Below are positions 29,178-37,996 of a stretch of DNA of 64,000 nucleotides, piece by piece; within the stretch, counting starts at the first letter, position 1, and every line of letters begins with the position of its first letter. The stretch comes from Aquabacterium sp. (GTDB lineage: Bacteria; Pseudomonadota; Gammaproteobacteria; Burkholderiales; Burkholderiaceae_C). A model generated the notes under the pieces. That model made no database searches, was not told the origin of the DNA, and saw nothing but the letters and a program-made list of their open reading frames with translations. Location: assembly GCA_030654395.1 (NCBI GenBank), contig JAURXM010000076.1, positions 1 through 64,000 of the forward strand, written 5' to 3'. Made by a program: the position numbers and the translations under genes.

Positions 29178-30688
29178 CCGCCCAATGTGTGATGGTGATC
29201 GGCACCACCAGCGGCGCCGGCAAAAGCTGGCTCACCACGGCCTTGTGCCGCTATTACGCGCGCCAAGATCTCAAGGTCGCACCGTTTAAGGCACAGAACA
29301 TGAGCAATAACGCCCGTGTGGTGGCTTTTGAGAATGGCCAGGGTGAGATCGGTTCGGCCCAATATTTCCAGGCACTGGCAGCCATGGCGGTGCCCGATGT
29401 GCGCATGAACCCGCTGCTGCTGAAACCTGAGCGTGACACCCACAGCCAGGTGGTGCTGATGGGGCAGGTAAGTGCGGAACTGAGCGCCATGCCCTGGCGT
29501 GGCCGCAGCCTCATGGTCTGGCCGCAGATTGCCCAGGCGCTGGACGATTTGTGTGCCGAGAACGATGTGGTGGTGATCGAGGGCGCGGGCTCGCCCGCCG
29601 AGATCAATCTGCACAGCAGCGACATCGTCAACATGCGCGTGGCCTTGCACTGCAATGCCCAGTGCCTGTTGGTTACCGACATTGACCGCGGTGGAGCGTT
29701 TGCGCATCTGCATGGAACCTGGGCGCTGTTGCCAGAAGACGAGCGGGCGCTCATCAAAGGCTTTGTACTCAACAAGTTCCGCGGTGATGCCGCACTGCTG
29801 GCCCCAGCGCCGCAGATGTTGCAGGACCTGACCGGCATTCCCACCGTTGCCACCTTGCCTATGTGGTGGCAGCACGGCCTGCCCGAAGAAGATGGTGTGT
29901 TTGATGACCGCAGCGTGACCAAGGGTGCGGCGAACATGACGGTGGCCGTGGTCGCCTATCCGCGCATCAGTAACCTTGATGAATTTCAGCCGCTCAAGAA
30001 TATTCCCGGTTTGCGTTTGCAGTGGGTGCGCAGCCCGTCCGAATTGGCGGGATTGAAGCCCACCGACTGGGTCATCCTGCCGGGCTCCAAGCACACCAGT
30101 GGTGACTTGGCCTGGCTGCGCACGCAAGGACTGGATGCGGCGATTGCGCGCCATGCGGAGCAGGGCGGGGCGGTGCTGGGGGTGTGTGGTGGTTTGCAGA
30201 TGCTGGGAGAGGCTCTGATTGATCCGCATGGCATTGACGGTAATGCGCCGGGTCTGGGCCTGTTGCCCTTGGTTACTGTGTTTGATCAGGACAAGACGGT
30301 GCGGCATACACGAGCCTCTTTTTCTACTGATTGGCGCGCGCCGCCGCCATGGAGAGCGCTTGCAGGTGTTTCTGTAGTGGGCTACGAGATTCACCACGGT
30401 CAAACCCAGCAGCATGTGGCCATGGCCGCTGCGGGCGACTTGGCCGAGGCAGTGTTGCCCGATGGCTTGGGTTGGTGCAACGCGCAGGGCAATGTGCTGG
30501 GCCTGTATCTGCATGGCATGTTCGAAGACGCTGCTGTTTTGCAAGCCTTGTTTGGTGCGCAACTCCACGACCCTGTGCCCACGCTGGAGACGGTGTTTGA
30601 CGGTCTGGCGAACTATATTGAAAAACACTTTGAGCCAGGCGTGTTGGCCTCGCTTATTGTGTCCCCACCTGGCGTGGTGGTAGCGTAA
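29174..30688 (+). CDS. cobQ: Cobyric acid synthase
   Basis: MVIGTTSGAGKSWLTTALCRYYARQ, APFKAQNMSNNARVV, VIEGAGSPAEINL, LGVCGGLQMLGEALIDPHGIDG. Confidence 0.97.
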   Translation: MTAQCVMVIGTTSGAGKSWLTTALCRYYARQDLKVAPFKAQNMSNNARVVAFENGQGEIGSAQYFQALAAMAVPDVRMNPLLLKPERDTHSQVVLMGQVSAELSAMPWRGRSLMVWPQIAQALDDLCAENDVVVIEGAGSPAEINLHSSDIVNMRVALHCNAQCLLVTDIDRGGAFAHLHGTWALLPEDERALIKGFVLNKFRGDAALLAPAPQMLQDLTGIPTVATLPMWWQHGLPEEDGVFDDRSVTKGAANMTVAVVAYPRISNLDEFQPLKNIPGLRLQWVRSPSELAGLKPTDWVILPGSKHTSGDLAWLRTQGLDAAIARHAEQGGAVLGVCGGLQMLGEALIDPHGIDGNAPGLGLLPLVTVFDQDKTVRHTRASFSTDWRAPPPWRALAGVSVVGYEIHHGQTQQHVAMAAAGDLAEAVLPDGLGWCNAQGNVLGLYLHGMFEDAAVLQALFGAQLHDPVPTLETVFDGLANYIEKHFEPGVLASLIVSPPGVVVA

Positions 30689-30724
30689 TCGGGGCGTTGG
30701 CGCGGGCTGTTATCATCGCCCGCT

Positions 30725-30893
30725 TCAGGTGCCCGCTGCTGTCAAGCAAAGGGAGAATCGGGAAGGCGGTGTGAATCCGTCGCGTGCCCAACGCTGTAAG
30801 GATGATGACCCCCATAAAGTGCCACTGGCCGCCAAGGCCGGGAAGGTGTGTCGGGTCAGATGAATCCAAGCCAGAAGACCGGCCTGATAGTTC
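30725..30893 (+). ncRNA. Cobalamin (B12) riboswitch
   Basis: aggtgcc...aaagggagaatcgggaa...ggtgtgaatccgtcgcgtgcccaacgctgtaagg...gccactggccgccaaggccgggaaggtg...atgaatccaagccagaagaccggcctg; matches conserved B12 element segments upstream of bluB/cobT. Confidence 0.92.
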
Positions 30894-30946
30894 ATTGCGC
30901 TGCAAGGCCAGGCAGCGCTGTTTCTATTCACGCACAGGGGAATGCC

Positions 30947-31711
30947 ATGAATACCACGTCGGCGCACGCCGCGCAGAACGTCCACGCCTTCACACAAGAG
31001 GCACGCGACGCCGTTTACCAAGCCATTTTTTCACGCCGCGATGTGCGCGGGCAGTTCTTGCCCACGCCCGTGCCCGATGCGGTGCTGAGCCGCATTTTGA
31101 CCGCAGCGCACCACGCGCCATCGGTGGGCTTTATGCAGCCCTGGAACTTCTTGGTGGTGCAGTCGCCGCAGGTCAAGCGTCGGGTGTATGACGCCTTTGC
31201 CACCGCGCATGCCCAAGCGGCCGATTTATTCGAAGGCGAGAAACGCTCGACCTACCAAAGCCTCAAGCTCGAAGGTATTGTGGAGTCGCCCATTGGCATC
31301 TGCATCACCTGCGACCGAGAGCGCACCGGCCCGGTGGTGGTGGGACGCACGCACATGAAAACCATGGATTTGTACAGCAGCGTGTGCGCCGTGCAAAACC
31401 TGTGGCTGGCCGCACGCGCCGAAGGGTTGGGTGTGGGCTGGGTCAGTATCTTTAACCAGGCTGATCTGCAGCAGGCGCTGGGTATTCCCAAAAACATCAC
31501 CCCCATTGCCTACCTGTGTGTGGGCTATGTCAGCCACTTCCATGCCAAGCCCGAGTTGGAAACCGCCGGTTGGCTGCCGCGTCTGCCCATGGAAGACCTG
31601 GTCTACTTTGACCAATGGGGCCAACGTGACGATCAACAGCCGCTGATGGCCCATTTGCAGCGTGACCAGACGGCCGCACAGAACGTTCGCCAGACCGCAG
31701 CCACTGCATAA
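30947..31711 (+). CDS. bluB: 5,6-dimethylbenzimidazole synthase BluB (paralog 2, canonical-looking)
   Basis: [89 protein letters not shown]. Confidence 0.93.
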   Translation: MNTTSAHAAQNVHAFTQEARDAVYQAIFSRRDVRGQFLPTPVPDAVLSRILTAAHHAPSVGFMQPWNFLVVQSPQVKRRVYDAFATAHAQAADLFEGEKRSTYQSLKLEGIVESPIGICITCDRERTGPVVVGRTHMKTMDLYSSVCAVQNLWLAARAEGLGVGWVSIFNQADLQQALGIPKNITPIAYLCVGYVSHFHAKPELETAGWLPRLPMEDLVYFDQWGQRDDQQPLMAHLQRDQTAAQNVRQTAATA

Positions 31712-31789
31712 ATACAGGGCCAGCCATGGTCTTTGCGCTCGCACGGCGCAGTTTCTATCTACCCCTCGTTATTCCTGAAAGTCTTTGTT

Positions 31790-32929
31790 ATGAATACCAC
31801 CATTGCCCCATTGGTCGATATCGCCACGCCCGCTCTTACAACCGCCCTGCAACACAAGCTGGACAACAAAACCAAACCACTCGGTTCTCTAGGTCGCCTA
31901 GAGGCGCTGGCGCTGCAGCTGGGCCAGATTCTGGGCACCGAAACCCCCACGCTGGAGCAGCCGCAAATGGTGGTGTTCGCTGCCGACCACGGCCTGGCGG
32001 CGCGCGGTGTATCCGCCTTTCCCAGTGACGTAACCTGGCAGATGGTCGAGAATTTTCTCGCCGGTGGTGCTGCGGTCAGCGTGTTGGCGCGCCAGCATGG
32101 CTTGGCCCTGACGGTGGTGGATTGCGGCGTTAAACACGACTTTTTGGCCGGTTTGTCGGCCGGTGCTACACGCCCCGGTTTGCAGGTACGCAAGGTGGCG
32201 GGTGGTGAGGGTGGCACGGCCGATTCATCTGCCCAAGCCGCCATGACACCTGCGCAATGCCGCCAGGCCATAGACCACGGCCGCGCTTTGGTGCAAGTAC
32301 TTCCAGGCAATACGCTGCTTCTGGGCGAAATGGGCATTGGCAACACCTCGTCCGCGTCCTTACTGCTGGCCAAACTGGCCGGACTGGACATTGCCCAGTG
32401 CACCGGTGCCGGTACCGGGCTGGACGCAGCCGCCGTGCTGCGTAAGACTGAAATTCTGCGTGAGGTCATGCAGCGCCACGCCGCCCTGAGCGATCCGCTG
32501 GATGTGTTGGCAGCCGTGGGCGGGCTGGAGATTGCCACCATGGTGGGGGCCATATTGCAGGCCGCGCAGGAGCGCCGTGTGGTGCTGGTGGACGGTTTCA
32601 TCACCACGAGTGCGGTGCTGGTGGCGCATGCGCTGGCACCACAAGTGCTGCAACGCTGTGTGTTTGCACACCGCTCCGGCGAGCGCGGCCATGAATTCAT
32701 GCTGCAGCACCTGGGTGTGCAGGCTTTGTTGGACCTGGGCCTGCGGCTGGGCGAAGGCTCGGGTGCGGCGCTGGCCTGGCCACTTTTGCAGTCCGCCTGC
32801 GCCATCCTTCGTGAAATGGCTAATTTTGCGTCGGCCGGTGTGTCAGAGAAGTTGGCAGAATCGCAGGCGCAGGCCGCAGGTGAAGGCGATGTGGCTGCTG
32901 CAGACCTGTCGGTGCGGTCCGACGCGTAA
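31790..32929 (+). CDS. cobT: Nicotinate-nucleotide--dimethylbenzimidazole phosphoribosyltransferase
   Basis: LDNKTKPLGSLGRLEALALQLGQILGTETPTLEQPQMVVFAADHGLAARGVSAFPSDVTWQMV, GEMGIGNTSSASLLLAKL; start reassigned to 31790. Confidence 0.95.
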   Translation: MNTTIAPLVDIATPALTTALQHKLDNKTKPLGSLGRLEALALQLGQILGTETPTLEQPQMVVFAADHGLAARGVSAFPSDVTWQMVENFLAGGAAVSVLARQHGLALTVVDCGVKHDFLAGLSAGATRPGLQVRKVAGGEGGTADSSAQAAMTPAQCRQAIDHGRALVQVLPGNTLLLGEMGIGNTSSASLLLAKLAGLDIAQCTGAGTGLDAAAVLRKTEILREVMQRHAALSDPLDVLAAVGGLEIATMVGAILQAAQERRVVLVDGFITTSAVLVAHALAPQVLQRCVFAHRSGERGHEFMLQHLGVQALLDLGLRLGEGSGAALAWPLLQSACAILREMANFASAGVSEKLAESQAQAAGEGDVAAADLSVRSDA

Positions 32930-33066
32930 AGAAATTTGCTGCTACCGTCTTGATTCACCACGTAGTCATAGAGCATGCCGGGGATGATTGCAACAAGGCG
33001 GACAAAATGGTTCTCATCGCCGCCGTATGGAGTTGGGACTGAAACGCTATCGCAAATGTTAGGCAT
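32918..33066 (-). pseudogene. 5' fragment of a PAS-type sensor gene truncated at the cobT 3' end
   Basis: Good SD (AGGAG) before ATG at 33066; MPNICDSVSVPTPYGGDENHFVRLVAIIPGMLYDYVVNQDGSSKFLYAS resembles the start of a PAS_3 sensor domain, then runs into antisense of cobT. Confidence 0.55.
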
Positions 33067-33365
33067 CAAATCACTCCTGTGTTGGACACATTCTCGTAAA
33101 TGGCAATGCGCCGCTCTGAAGGCAGCAGATTTGAACTAGTCCGAGTAAGTAAGAATTAGTAACTTCTCAGGGTTCCACGCCGGAACCGCCGGAAATTCCG
33201 TCACCCCAAAACCAGTCTGGCCAAGATCGATTCCTTCGTTCCGTGCCTCAAGTGGGCGGCGGCGTCGAAATTCCTTCAGCCGAAACTAACTGTGCGATCG
33301 CGCGCACAACAGGGGGGGCACTCAGATAGCGGAAATCAAAGCACGTTCCAAGCCTCAACCAACAC

Positions 33366-34016
33366 TCATTGCGCCGCAGCAGTCCACTCATTCACGCCAG
33401 CGCGCAACTGCAACGCCGTATATCCGTACTCCTGCAATAGTTGAACTGCATCTGCTGACATCAGGCAATACGGTCCACGACAATAAGCCACGATGGGCTT
33501 GTCTTTGGGTAAATCGGCTAACCTGGTGCGTAGCTCTGGCAATGGCATTGAACGCGCAAACGGTAGGTGTGCCTGTTCATATTCGTTGACTGGTCGAACA
33601 TCAATAACCACCACCTCTCCATCGCGTGCTTTTCGCAGCAACTCCTCATGGTTCTCTCCCCGCCATTCACCGTTTGCCGCCGACAGTTGGCGCAAGGCGT
33701 CTTGCAACTCGAACAGGCGATCTTCAGCCAGTGTTCTCAGCAACACCCAGAAGCGTGGCACTTCAGGGCTGGCAATGCGATAAATGATGCGCTTGCCTTG
33801 CCGCTCGGTATCCACCAGCCGCGCTGTACGCAATTCTTTAAGGTGGGCACTGGCAAGCTTGACGCTGATTCCGGCTTCACTCGCCAGCGTTTCTACGGCC
33901 TTGGGAGCCTGACACAGTAGCTCTACCAACTCAAGTCGCTTTGGGCTGGCCACCGCCTTGGCAATTCGGGCCACTTGCTCAAAGAGGGCGTCCTTAATTT
34001 CTCGATTTGTACTCAT
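33366..34016 (-). CDS. ArsR-family HTH regulator fused to C-terminal rhodanese domain
   Basis: AKAVASPKRLELVELLCQAPKAVETLASEAGISVKLASAHLKELRTARLVDTERQGKRIIYRI plus VVIDVRPVNEYEQAHLPFARSMPL and CRGPYC active-site loop. Confidence 0.92.
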   Translation of the reverse strand: MSTNREIKDALFEQVARIAKAVASPKRLELVELLCQAPKAVETLASEAGISVKLASAHLKELRTARLVDTERQGKRIIYRIASPEVPRFWVLLRTLAEDRLFELQDALRQLSAANGEWRGENHEELLRKARDGEVVVIDVRPVNEYEQAHLPFARSMPLPELRTRLADLPKDKPIVAYCRGPYCLMSADAVQLLQEYGYTALQLRAGVNEWTAAAQ

Positions 34017-34085
34017 AGCTGGATCGTGACCGAATGGAATGGTGGAGGTCAATTTTCTTACGACAGAAAATTTGCACGTGGTATA

Positions 34086-34111
34086 TTCTAACAATCGTTT
34101 GAATGTTAGAA
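34086..34111. promoter_or_regulatory. Candidate ArsR-family operator between divergent arsR-rhodanese and dsrE genes
   Basis: Perfect 8-bp inverted repeat TTCTAACA-N10-TGTTAGAA in the divergent intergenic region. Confidence 0.55.
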
Positions 34112-34129
34112 ATTGAAAGGTTGGGCATG

Positions 34130-34480
34130 AAAGCTCTATTCATCCTCAATGGTGCACCCTACGGTGACGAGCGCACCTACAACGGCCTGCGACTCGCAGG
34201 CGCATTGGCCAAACGAGACGGCAACGAAGTTCGCGTATTTCTGATGGGAGACGCCGCAACTGCCGCCAAAGGAGGTCAAAAAGTCCCTGAAGGCTTTTAC
34301 AACATGCAGTTGATGTTGGGGAAGATTGCGCGTGCAGTCCCTAACGCAGTTGGCGTTTGCGGCACATGCATGGATGCCAGAGGCATGAAGGGGGACGAGC
34401 TGATGGAGGGCGCACACCGGGGCACGCTGGATGAGTTGGCGCAGTGGTCCGAGCAGGCTGAGCAAGTATTTGTGTTTTGA
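34130..34480 (+). CDS. DsrE/DsrF-family protein
   Basis: MKALFILNGAPYGDERTYNGLRLAGALAKRDGNEVRVFLMGDA...VGVCGTCMDARGM. Confidence 0.88.
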   Translation, partial: KALFILNGAPYGDERTYNGLRLAGALAKRDGNEVRVFLMGDAATAAKGGQKVPEGFYNMQLMLGKIARAVPNAVGVCGTCMDARGMKGDELMEGAHRGTLDELAQWSEQAEQVFVF

Positions 34481-34490
34481 GGTGCACACC

Positions 34491-35690
34491 ATGAGTCTCA
34501 CTTCAACAGAAAAACGCAACGTATTTTTGCTTGCTGGCACGCAAGCGCTGTTTCAAACCGCGTCGGTCATGGTGATGACTATTTCCGGCTTGGTGGGCCT
34601 GAAGCTCGCCTCAGACAAGAGCTTGGCTACTTTGCCCATTGCAATGATGATGGTGGCGGCAGCGGCCACCATGATTCCCGCCTCGATGCTGATGCAGCGC
34701 TTTGGCCGCAAAGCGGGATTTTTATTGGGAACCTCGCTCGGTTGCCTTGCGGGGTTGACCGCAGCAGGCGCGATCTGGCTTGGCAACTTCTGGCTCTTCG
34801 TATTGGCCAATATGCTGGTGGGAGGCTACCAAGGTTTTGCCCAGTATTACCGCTTTGCCGCTGCCGATGTGGCCAGCGCCAACTTCAAGAGCCGGGCGAT
34901 TTCATGGGTGATAGCAGGTGGTGTGGTAGCGGCACTGGCTGGGCCGAATATCGCCAGAGTAACGCAGGGAGTTGGTTCCGTGCCGTTTATGGTGCCCTAT
35001 CTCGCCTTGTCCGCCCTGACTGTGCTTGCCCTGTTGCTGGTCACTCGGCTTGAACTGCCCCCCATCGTGGTGGCTGAAAGCCATGGGCCTGCAAGACCTC
35101 TGCTGGAAATCATGCGGCAACCGGTTTTTTTGACGGCGCTGGCCGGTTCCTCGGTTGGTTATGCCGTGATGATCATGGTAATGACGGCCACACCGCTGGC
35201 CATGCAAATTTGCGGTCAGTCGCTGGGTGCGGCAGCTACCGTTATTCAATGGCACGTGTTGGGCATGTTCGTTCCGTCCTTCTTTACCGGCAATCTGATT
35301 CGTCGTTTTTGTGTGCTGCCAATAATGGGCCTGGGCATCGCCTTATTGGGTGGACACGTTGCCATCGCATTGAGCGGCATCGAGTTTCTGCATTTCATTT
35401 CCGGCTTGACGCTGTTGGGCGTGGGATGGAATTTTCTGTTCATTGGCGGTACGACGCTGCTGACCGAGGCTTACCGTCCACCCGAGCGGGCAAAAACTCA
35501 AGCAGCGCATGACTTCCTGATGTTCGGTGCGGTGAGCATCGCCTCGTTTTCCGCCGGGGGACTGCTCAATAACTGGGGATGGCGTTCGGTCAATTTGACG
35601 GCATTGCCGTTTCTAGCGCTGGTTTTGCTGATGGTCTTTGGGCTCGGTGCTTTACGCCGAAAGGATCGACCTGCCATCACTGCCGGTTGA
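34491..35690 (+). CDS. MFS transporter
   Basis: 12-TM-like; LMQRFGRKAGFLLGTSLG, FAAADVASANFKSRAISWVIAGGVVAALAGP. Confidence 0.9.
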   Translation: MSLTSTEKRNVFLLAGTQALFQTASVMVMTISGLVGLKLASDKSLATLPIAMMMVAAAATMIPASMLMQRFGRKAGFLLGTSLGCLAGLTAAGAIWLGNFWLFVLANMLVGGYQGFAQYYRFAAADVASANFKSRAISWVIAGGVVAALAGPNIARVTQGVGSVPFMVPYLALSALTVLALLLVTRLELPPIVVAESHGPARPLLEIMRQPVFLTALAGSSVGYAVMIMVMTATPLAMQICGQSLGAAATVIQWHVLGMFVPSFFTGNLIRRFCVLPIMGLGIALLGGHVAIALSGIEFLHFISGLTLLGVGWNFLFIGGTTLLTEAYRPPERAKTQAAHDFLMFGAVSIASFSAGGLLNNWGWRSVNLTALPFLALVLLMVFGLGALRRKDRPAITAG

Positions 35691-35825
35691 TCCCATGCTT
35701 TGCTGTCAGTCTGAGGTATTCCTCACCCAGCTCCCTAGTTGGGTGTAAAAAGACTGCTTTAAATGCGTGCTATCGAGATAACGATTATTACCACGCTAGA
35801 TTCAATTTAGTCATAAACTCGATAA

Positions 35826-37538
35826 ATGCAAAAGTACGAGGTAGTCAAGTCTGCAAAAGTAATTAGCCCAGAAATCGATGGATTTCCGGGAACGGCGGAG
35901 CTTGCCGCCCTGCGCGCTTGGTACTCAGGAATGTCCACCCGGGATGCTGTTGACCAGTATCTGGGTGACCAACGGCTTTCGGGGCAGTCTTCACGATCTC
36001 AAATAGGGAACATCCGCAGGAAACTGGCGAACCTTGCAAGGCTTAGTAGACGCGAGGATCTTGCCAGTGCCTTTGAGCATCCGGAATCGGATCGTATCCC
36101 GCACAGCCGCACCGCTGTTGCCGCGATTGAATTGCTGCGCACCATTACCCCACCAGCGCCGCAAATCACCGACGATATCGGTTTGTGGCTGTCTGAGCGC
36201 TCGGTGCGGTCCTTGAAAGCCCATGGCATCAACACCCTGGCCGACCTGACTGTGCGGGTGCCGCGTCGGCGGCGCTGGTGGGTGGCTGTACCTGGGCTGG
36301 GAGTGACTGGTGCCCGGCAGATTGAGGCCTTCTTTGCCCAGCACCCGCAGCTTGTTGAGCGCGCTCGTGCCCTGATCGTTCGCAATGCCCAGCAGGAAGT
36401 GCAGCCCTGGGAGGTGCTCGTGGTGCCCGGTGAGGTGGATGGTTCCCGTGGGACCTTTCGTGCGCCACCTGAGAGTTGCACACTGAATTCTGCCAATGAC
36501 TACGAAGCAGTCCAGGCTTGGCTGTCCTTGCACGAGTCGGCCGCCACCCAGCGTGCTTACAGAAAAGAGGCCGAGCGACTGATCCTGTGGGCCATCGTCG
36601 AACGCGGCAAAGCACTATCTTCCCTGAACACGGAAGACGCCATTGCTTACCGGGCGTTTCTGCGGCACCCGACACCGGCCAGGCGGTGGATTGGCCCACC
36701 CCAGGCGCGAACATCACCGGACTGGAAACCCTTTGTGGGCGGTTTGGCACCCCGCTCTGTGGCTTATGCCTTGGCGGTCCTTGGTGCCATGTTTCGCTGG
36801 CTCATGGAGCAGCGCTATGTGTTGGCCAACCCATTCTCTGGGGTCAAAGTGCGTGGTGCTTCGCACGCGGCACCCATGGATACGGGGCGGGTGTTCTCTG
36901 AAGGGGAATGGGCCATCATCCGAGCAGTGGCCGATGGGCTGGAATGGACCTATGGCTGGCAGGTTCCGGCAGCGCAACGATTACGCTTTGTGCTGGACTT
37001 TGCATATGCAACGGGACTACGGGTCAGCGAGCTGGTCGGCGCCAAACTGGGGCAGATCGAAGTCGATTCGCATGGGGACCACTGGATCAAATTGGTTGGA
37101 AAGGGCAGCAAGTCAGGCAAGGTTGCATTGCCGCCGCTGGTGCGCTCGGCTTTGGACCATTCTCTTATGCAGCGGGGCTTACCCATTACGCCAGCGCATT
37201 GGAAGCCTTCCACCCCCTTGATTGCCGACCTGGGCGACCCAGACGGCAAATCTGGCATCACCGCCACCAGGGTATGGAGCCTCATGAAGCGCTTCTTCAC
37301 TACGGTGGCGACGGCAATCGAAAAGGAGGCACCTGCCACTGCGGAAAAGCTGCGCAAGGCCAGTCCACATTGGATGCGGCATACGCATGCCACGCATGCT
37401 TTGGCGCGCGGTGCCGAACTGACCACCGTGCGCGACAATTTGCGCCACGCGTCGGTGGCCACAACGTCGATCTACCTGCACACCGATGAGGTCAAACGGG
37501 CAAGGCAGATGGGGGATGCGTTTGGGGCGCGGTCATAA
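35826..37538 (+). CDS. Tyrosine recombinase/integrase with N-terminal DUF3701-type region
   Basis: C-terminal catalytic motifs TGLRVSEL, HWMRHTHATHALARG, LRHASVATTSIYLHTDE; N-terminal LRAWYSGMSTRDAVDQYLG. Confidence 0.9.
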   Translation: MQKYEVVKSAKVISPEIDGFPGTAELAALRAWYSGMSTRDAVDQYLGDQRLSGQSSRSQIGNIRRKLANLARLSRREDLASAFEHPESDRIPHSRTAVAAIELLRTITPPAPQITDDIGLWLSERSVRSLKAHGINTLADLTVRVPRRRRWWVAVPGLGVTGARQIEAFFAQHPQLVERARALIVRNAQQEVQPWEVLVVPGEVDGSRGTFRAPPESCTLNSANDYEAVQAWLSLHESAATQRAYRKEAERLILWAIVERGKALSSLNTEDAIAYRAFLRHPTPARRWIGPPQARTSPDWKPFVGGLAPRSVAYALAVLGAMFRWLMEQRYVLANPFSGVKVRGASHAAPMDTGRVFSEGEWAIIRAVADGLEWTYGWQVPAAQRLRFVLDFAYATGLRVSELVGAKLGQIEVDSHGDHWIKLVGKGSKSGKVALPPLVRSALDHSLMQRGLPITPAHWKPSTPLIADLGDPDGKSGITATRVWSLMKRFFTTVATAIEKEAPATAEKLRKASPHWMRHTHATHALARGAELTTVRDNLRHASVATTSIYLHTDEVKRARQMGDAFGARS

Positions 37539-37577
37539 AGGGATGGGCAGGATAGCGCGTTCTTTTAGCTCTACTTT

Positions 37578-37598
37578 ATTCCATTGACGGAATATTCC
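37578..37598. promoter_or_regulatory. Candidate TA autoregulatory operator
   Basis: ATTCC-N6-GGAAT followed by perfect palindrome GGAATATTCC (37589-37598), 20 bp upstream of the toxin ORF. Confidence 0.4.
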
Positions 37599-37618
37599 AT
37601 GGAGGCTATACTTGTCGC

Positions 37619-37996
37619 ATGATTTGGGATGTTGAGTACACAGACGAATTCGGCGAGTGGTGGAACGGTCTGTCTGAAGATGAACAAGAGTCTCTGGATG
37701 CATCCGTGCGCTTGCTGGAGGATCGAGGCCCAAATTTGGGGTTTCCTCACAGCAGCGGGGTTAACGGATCGAAACACAGCCATATGCGTGAATTGCGCAC
37801 GCAGCACGATGGGCGACCGTATCGAACCTTATATGCGTTTGACCCTAGACGGTCGGCCATCCTGCTGATCGGAGGCGACAAGACTGGGGACGACCGGTGG
37901 TATGACGTACACATCCCGATTGCGGACGGACTCTACGATGAACACATAGAGCAACTTCGAAAGGAAGGACTGATAAATGGCAAACAAATTCTCTGA
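37619..37996 (+). CDS. RelE/HigB-like (phage Gp49-like) toxin
   Basis: YTDEFGEWWNGLSEDEQESLDASVRLLEDRGPNLGFPHSSGV...HMRELRTQHDGRPYRTLYAFDPRRSAILLIGGDKTGD. Confidence 0.9.
   Translation: MIWDVEYTDEFGEWWNGLSEDEQESLDASVRLLEDRGPNLGFPHSSGVNGSKHSHMRELRTQHDGRPYRTLYAFDPRRSAILLIGGDKTGDDRWYDVHIPIADGLYDEHIEQLRKEGLINGKQIL

Noticed and set aside
29006-30628. 540-aa minus-strand ORF antisense to cobQ
   Set aside because: Composition (His/Gln-rich, no domains) is typical of an antisense shadow in GC-rich coding DNA.
31759-32917. Bulk of the 436-aa minus-strand ORF across cobT
   Set aside because: Antisense shadow of cobT; only the first ~49 codons look like real (PAS-sensor) coding sequence.
35712-35745. 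Hairpins TGAGG-TATT-CCTCA and CACCCA-N10-TGGGTG after the MFS gene
   Set aside because: Stems are short and there is no T-tract on the plus strand; too weak to call a terminator.
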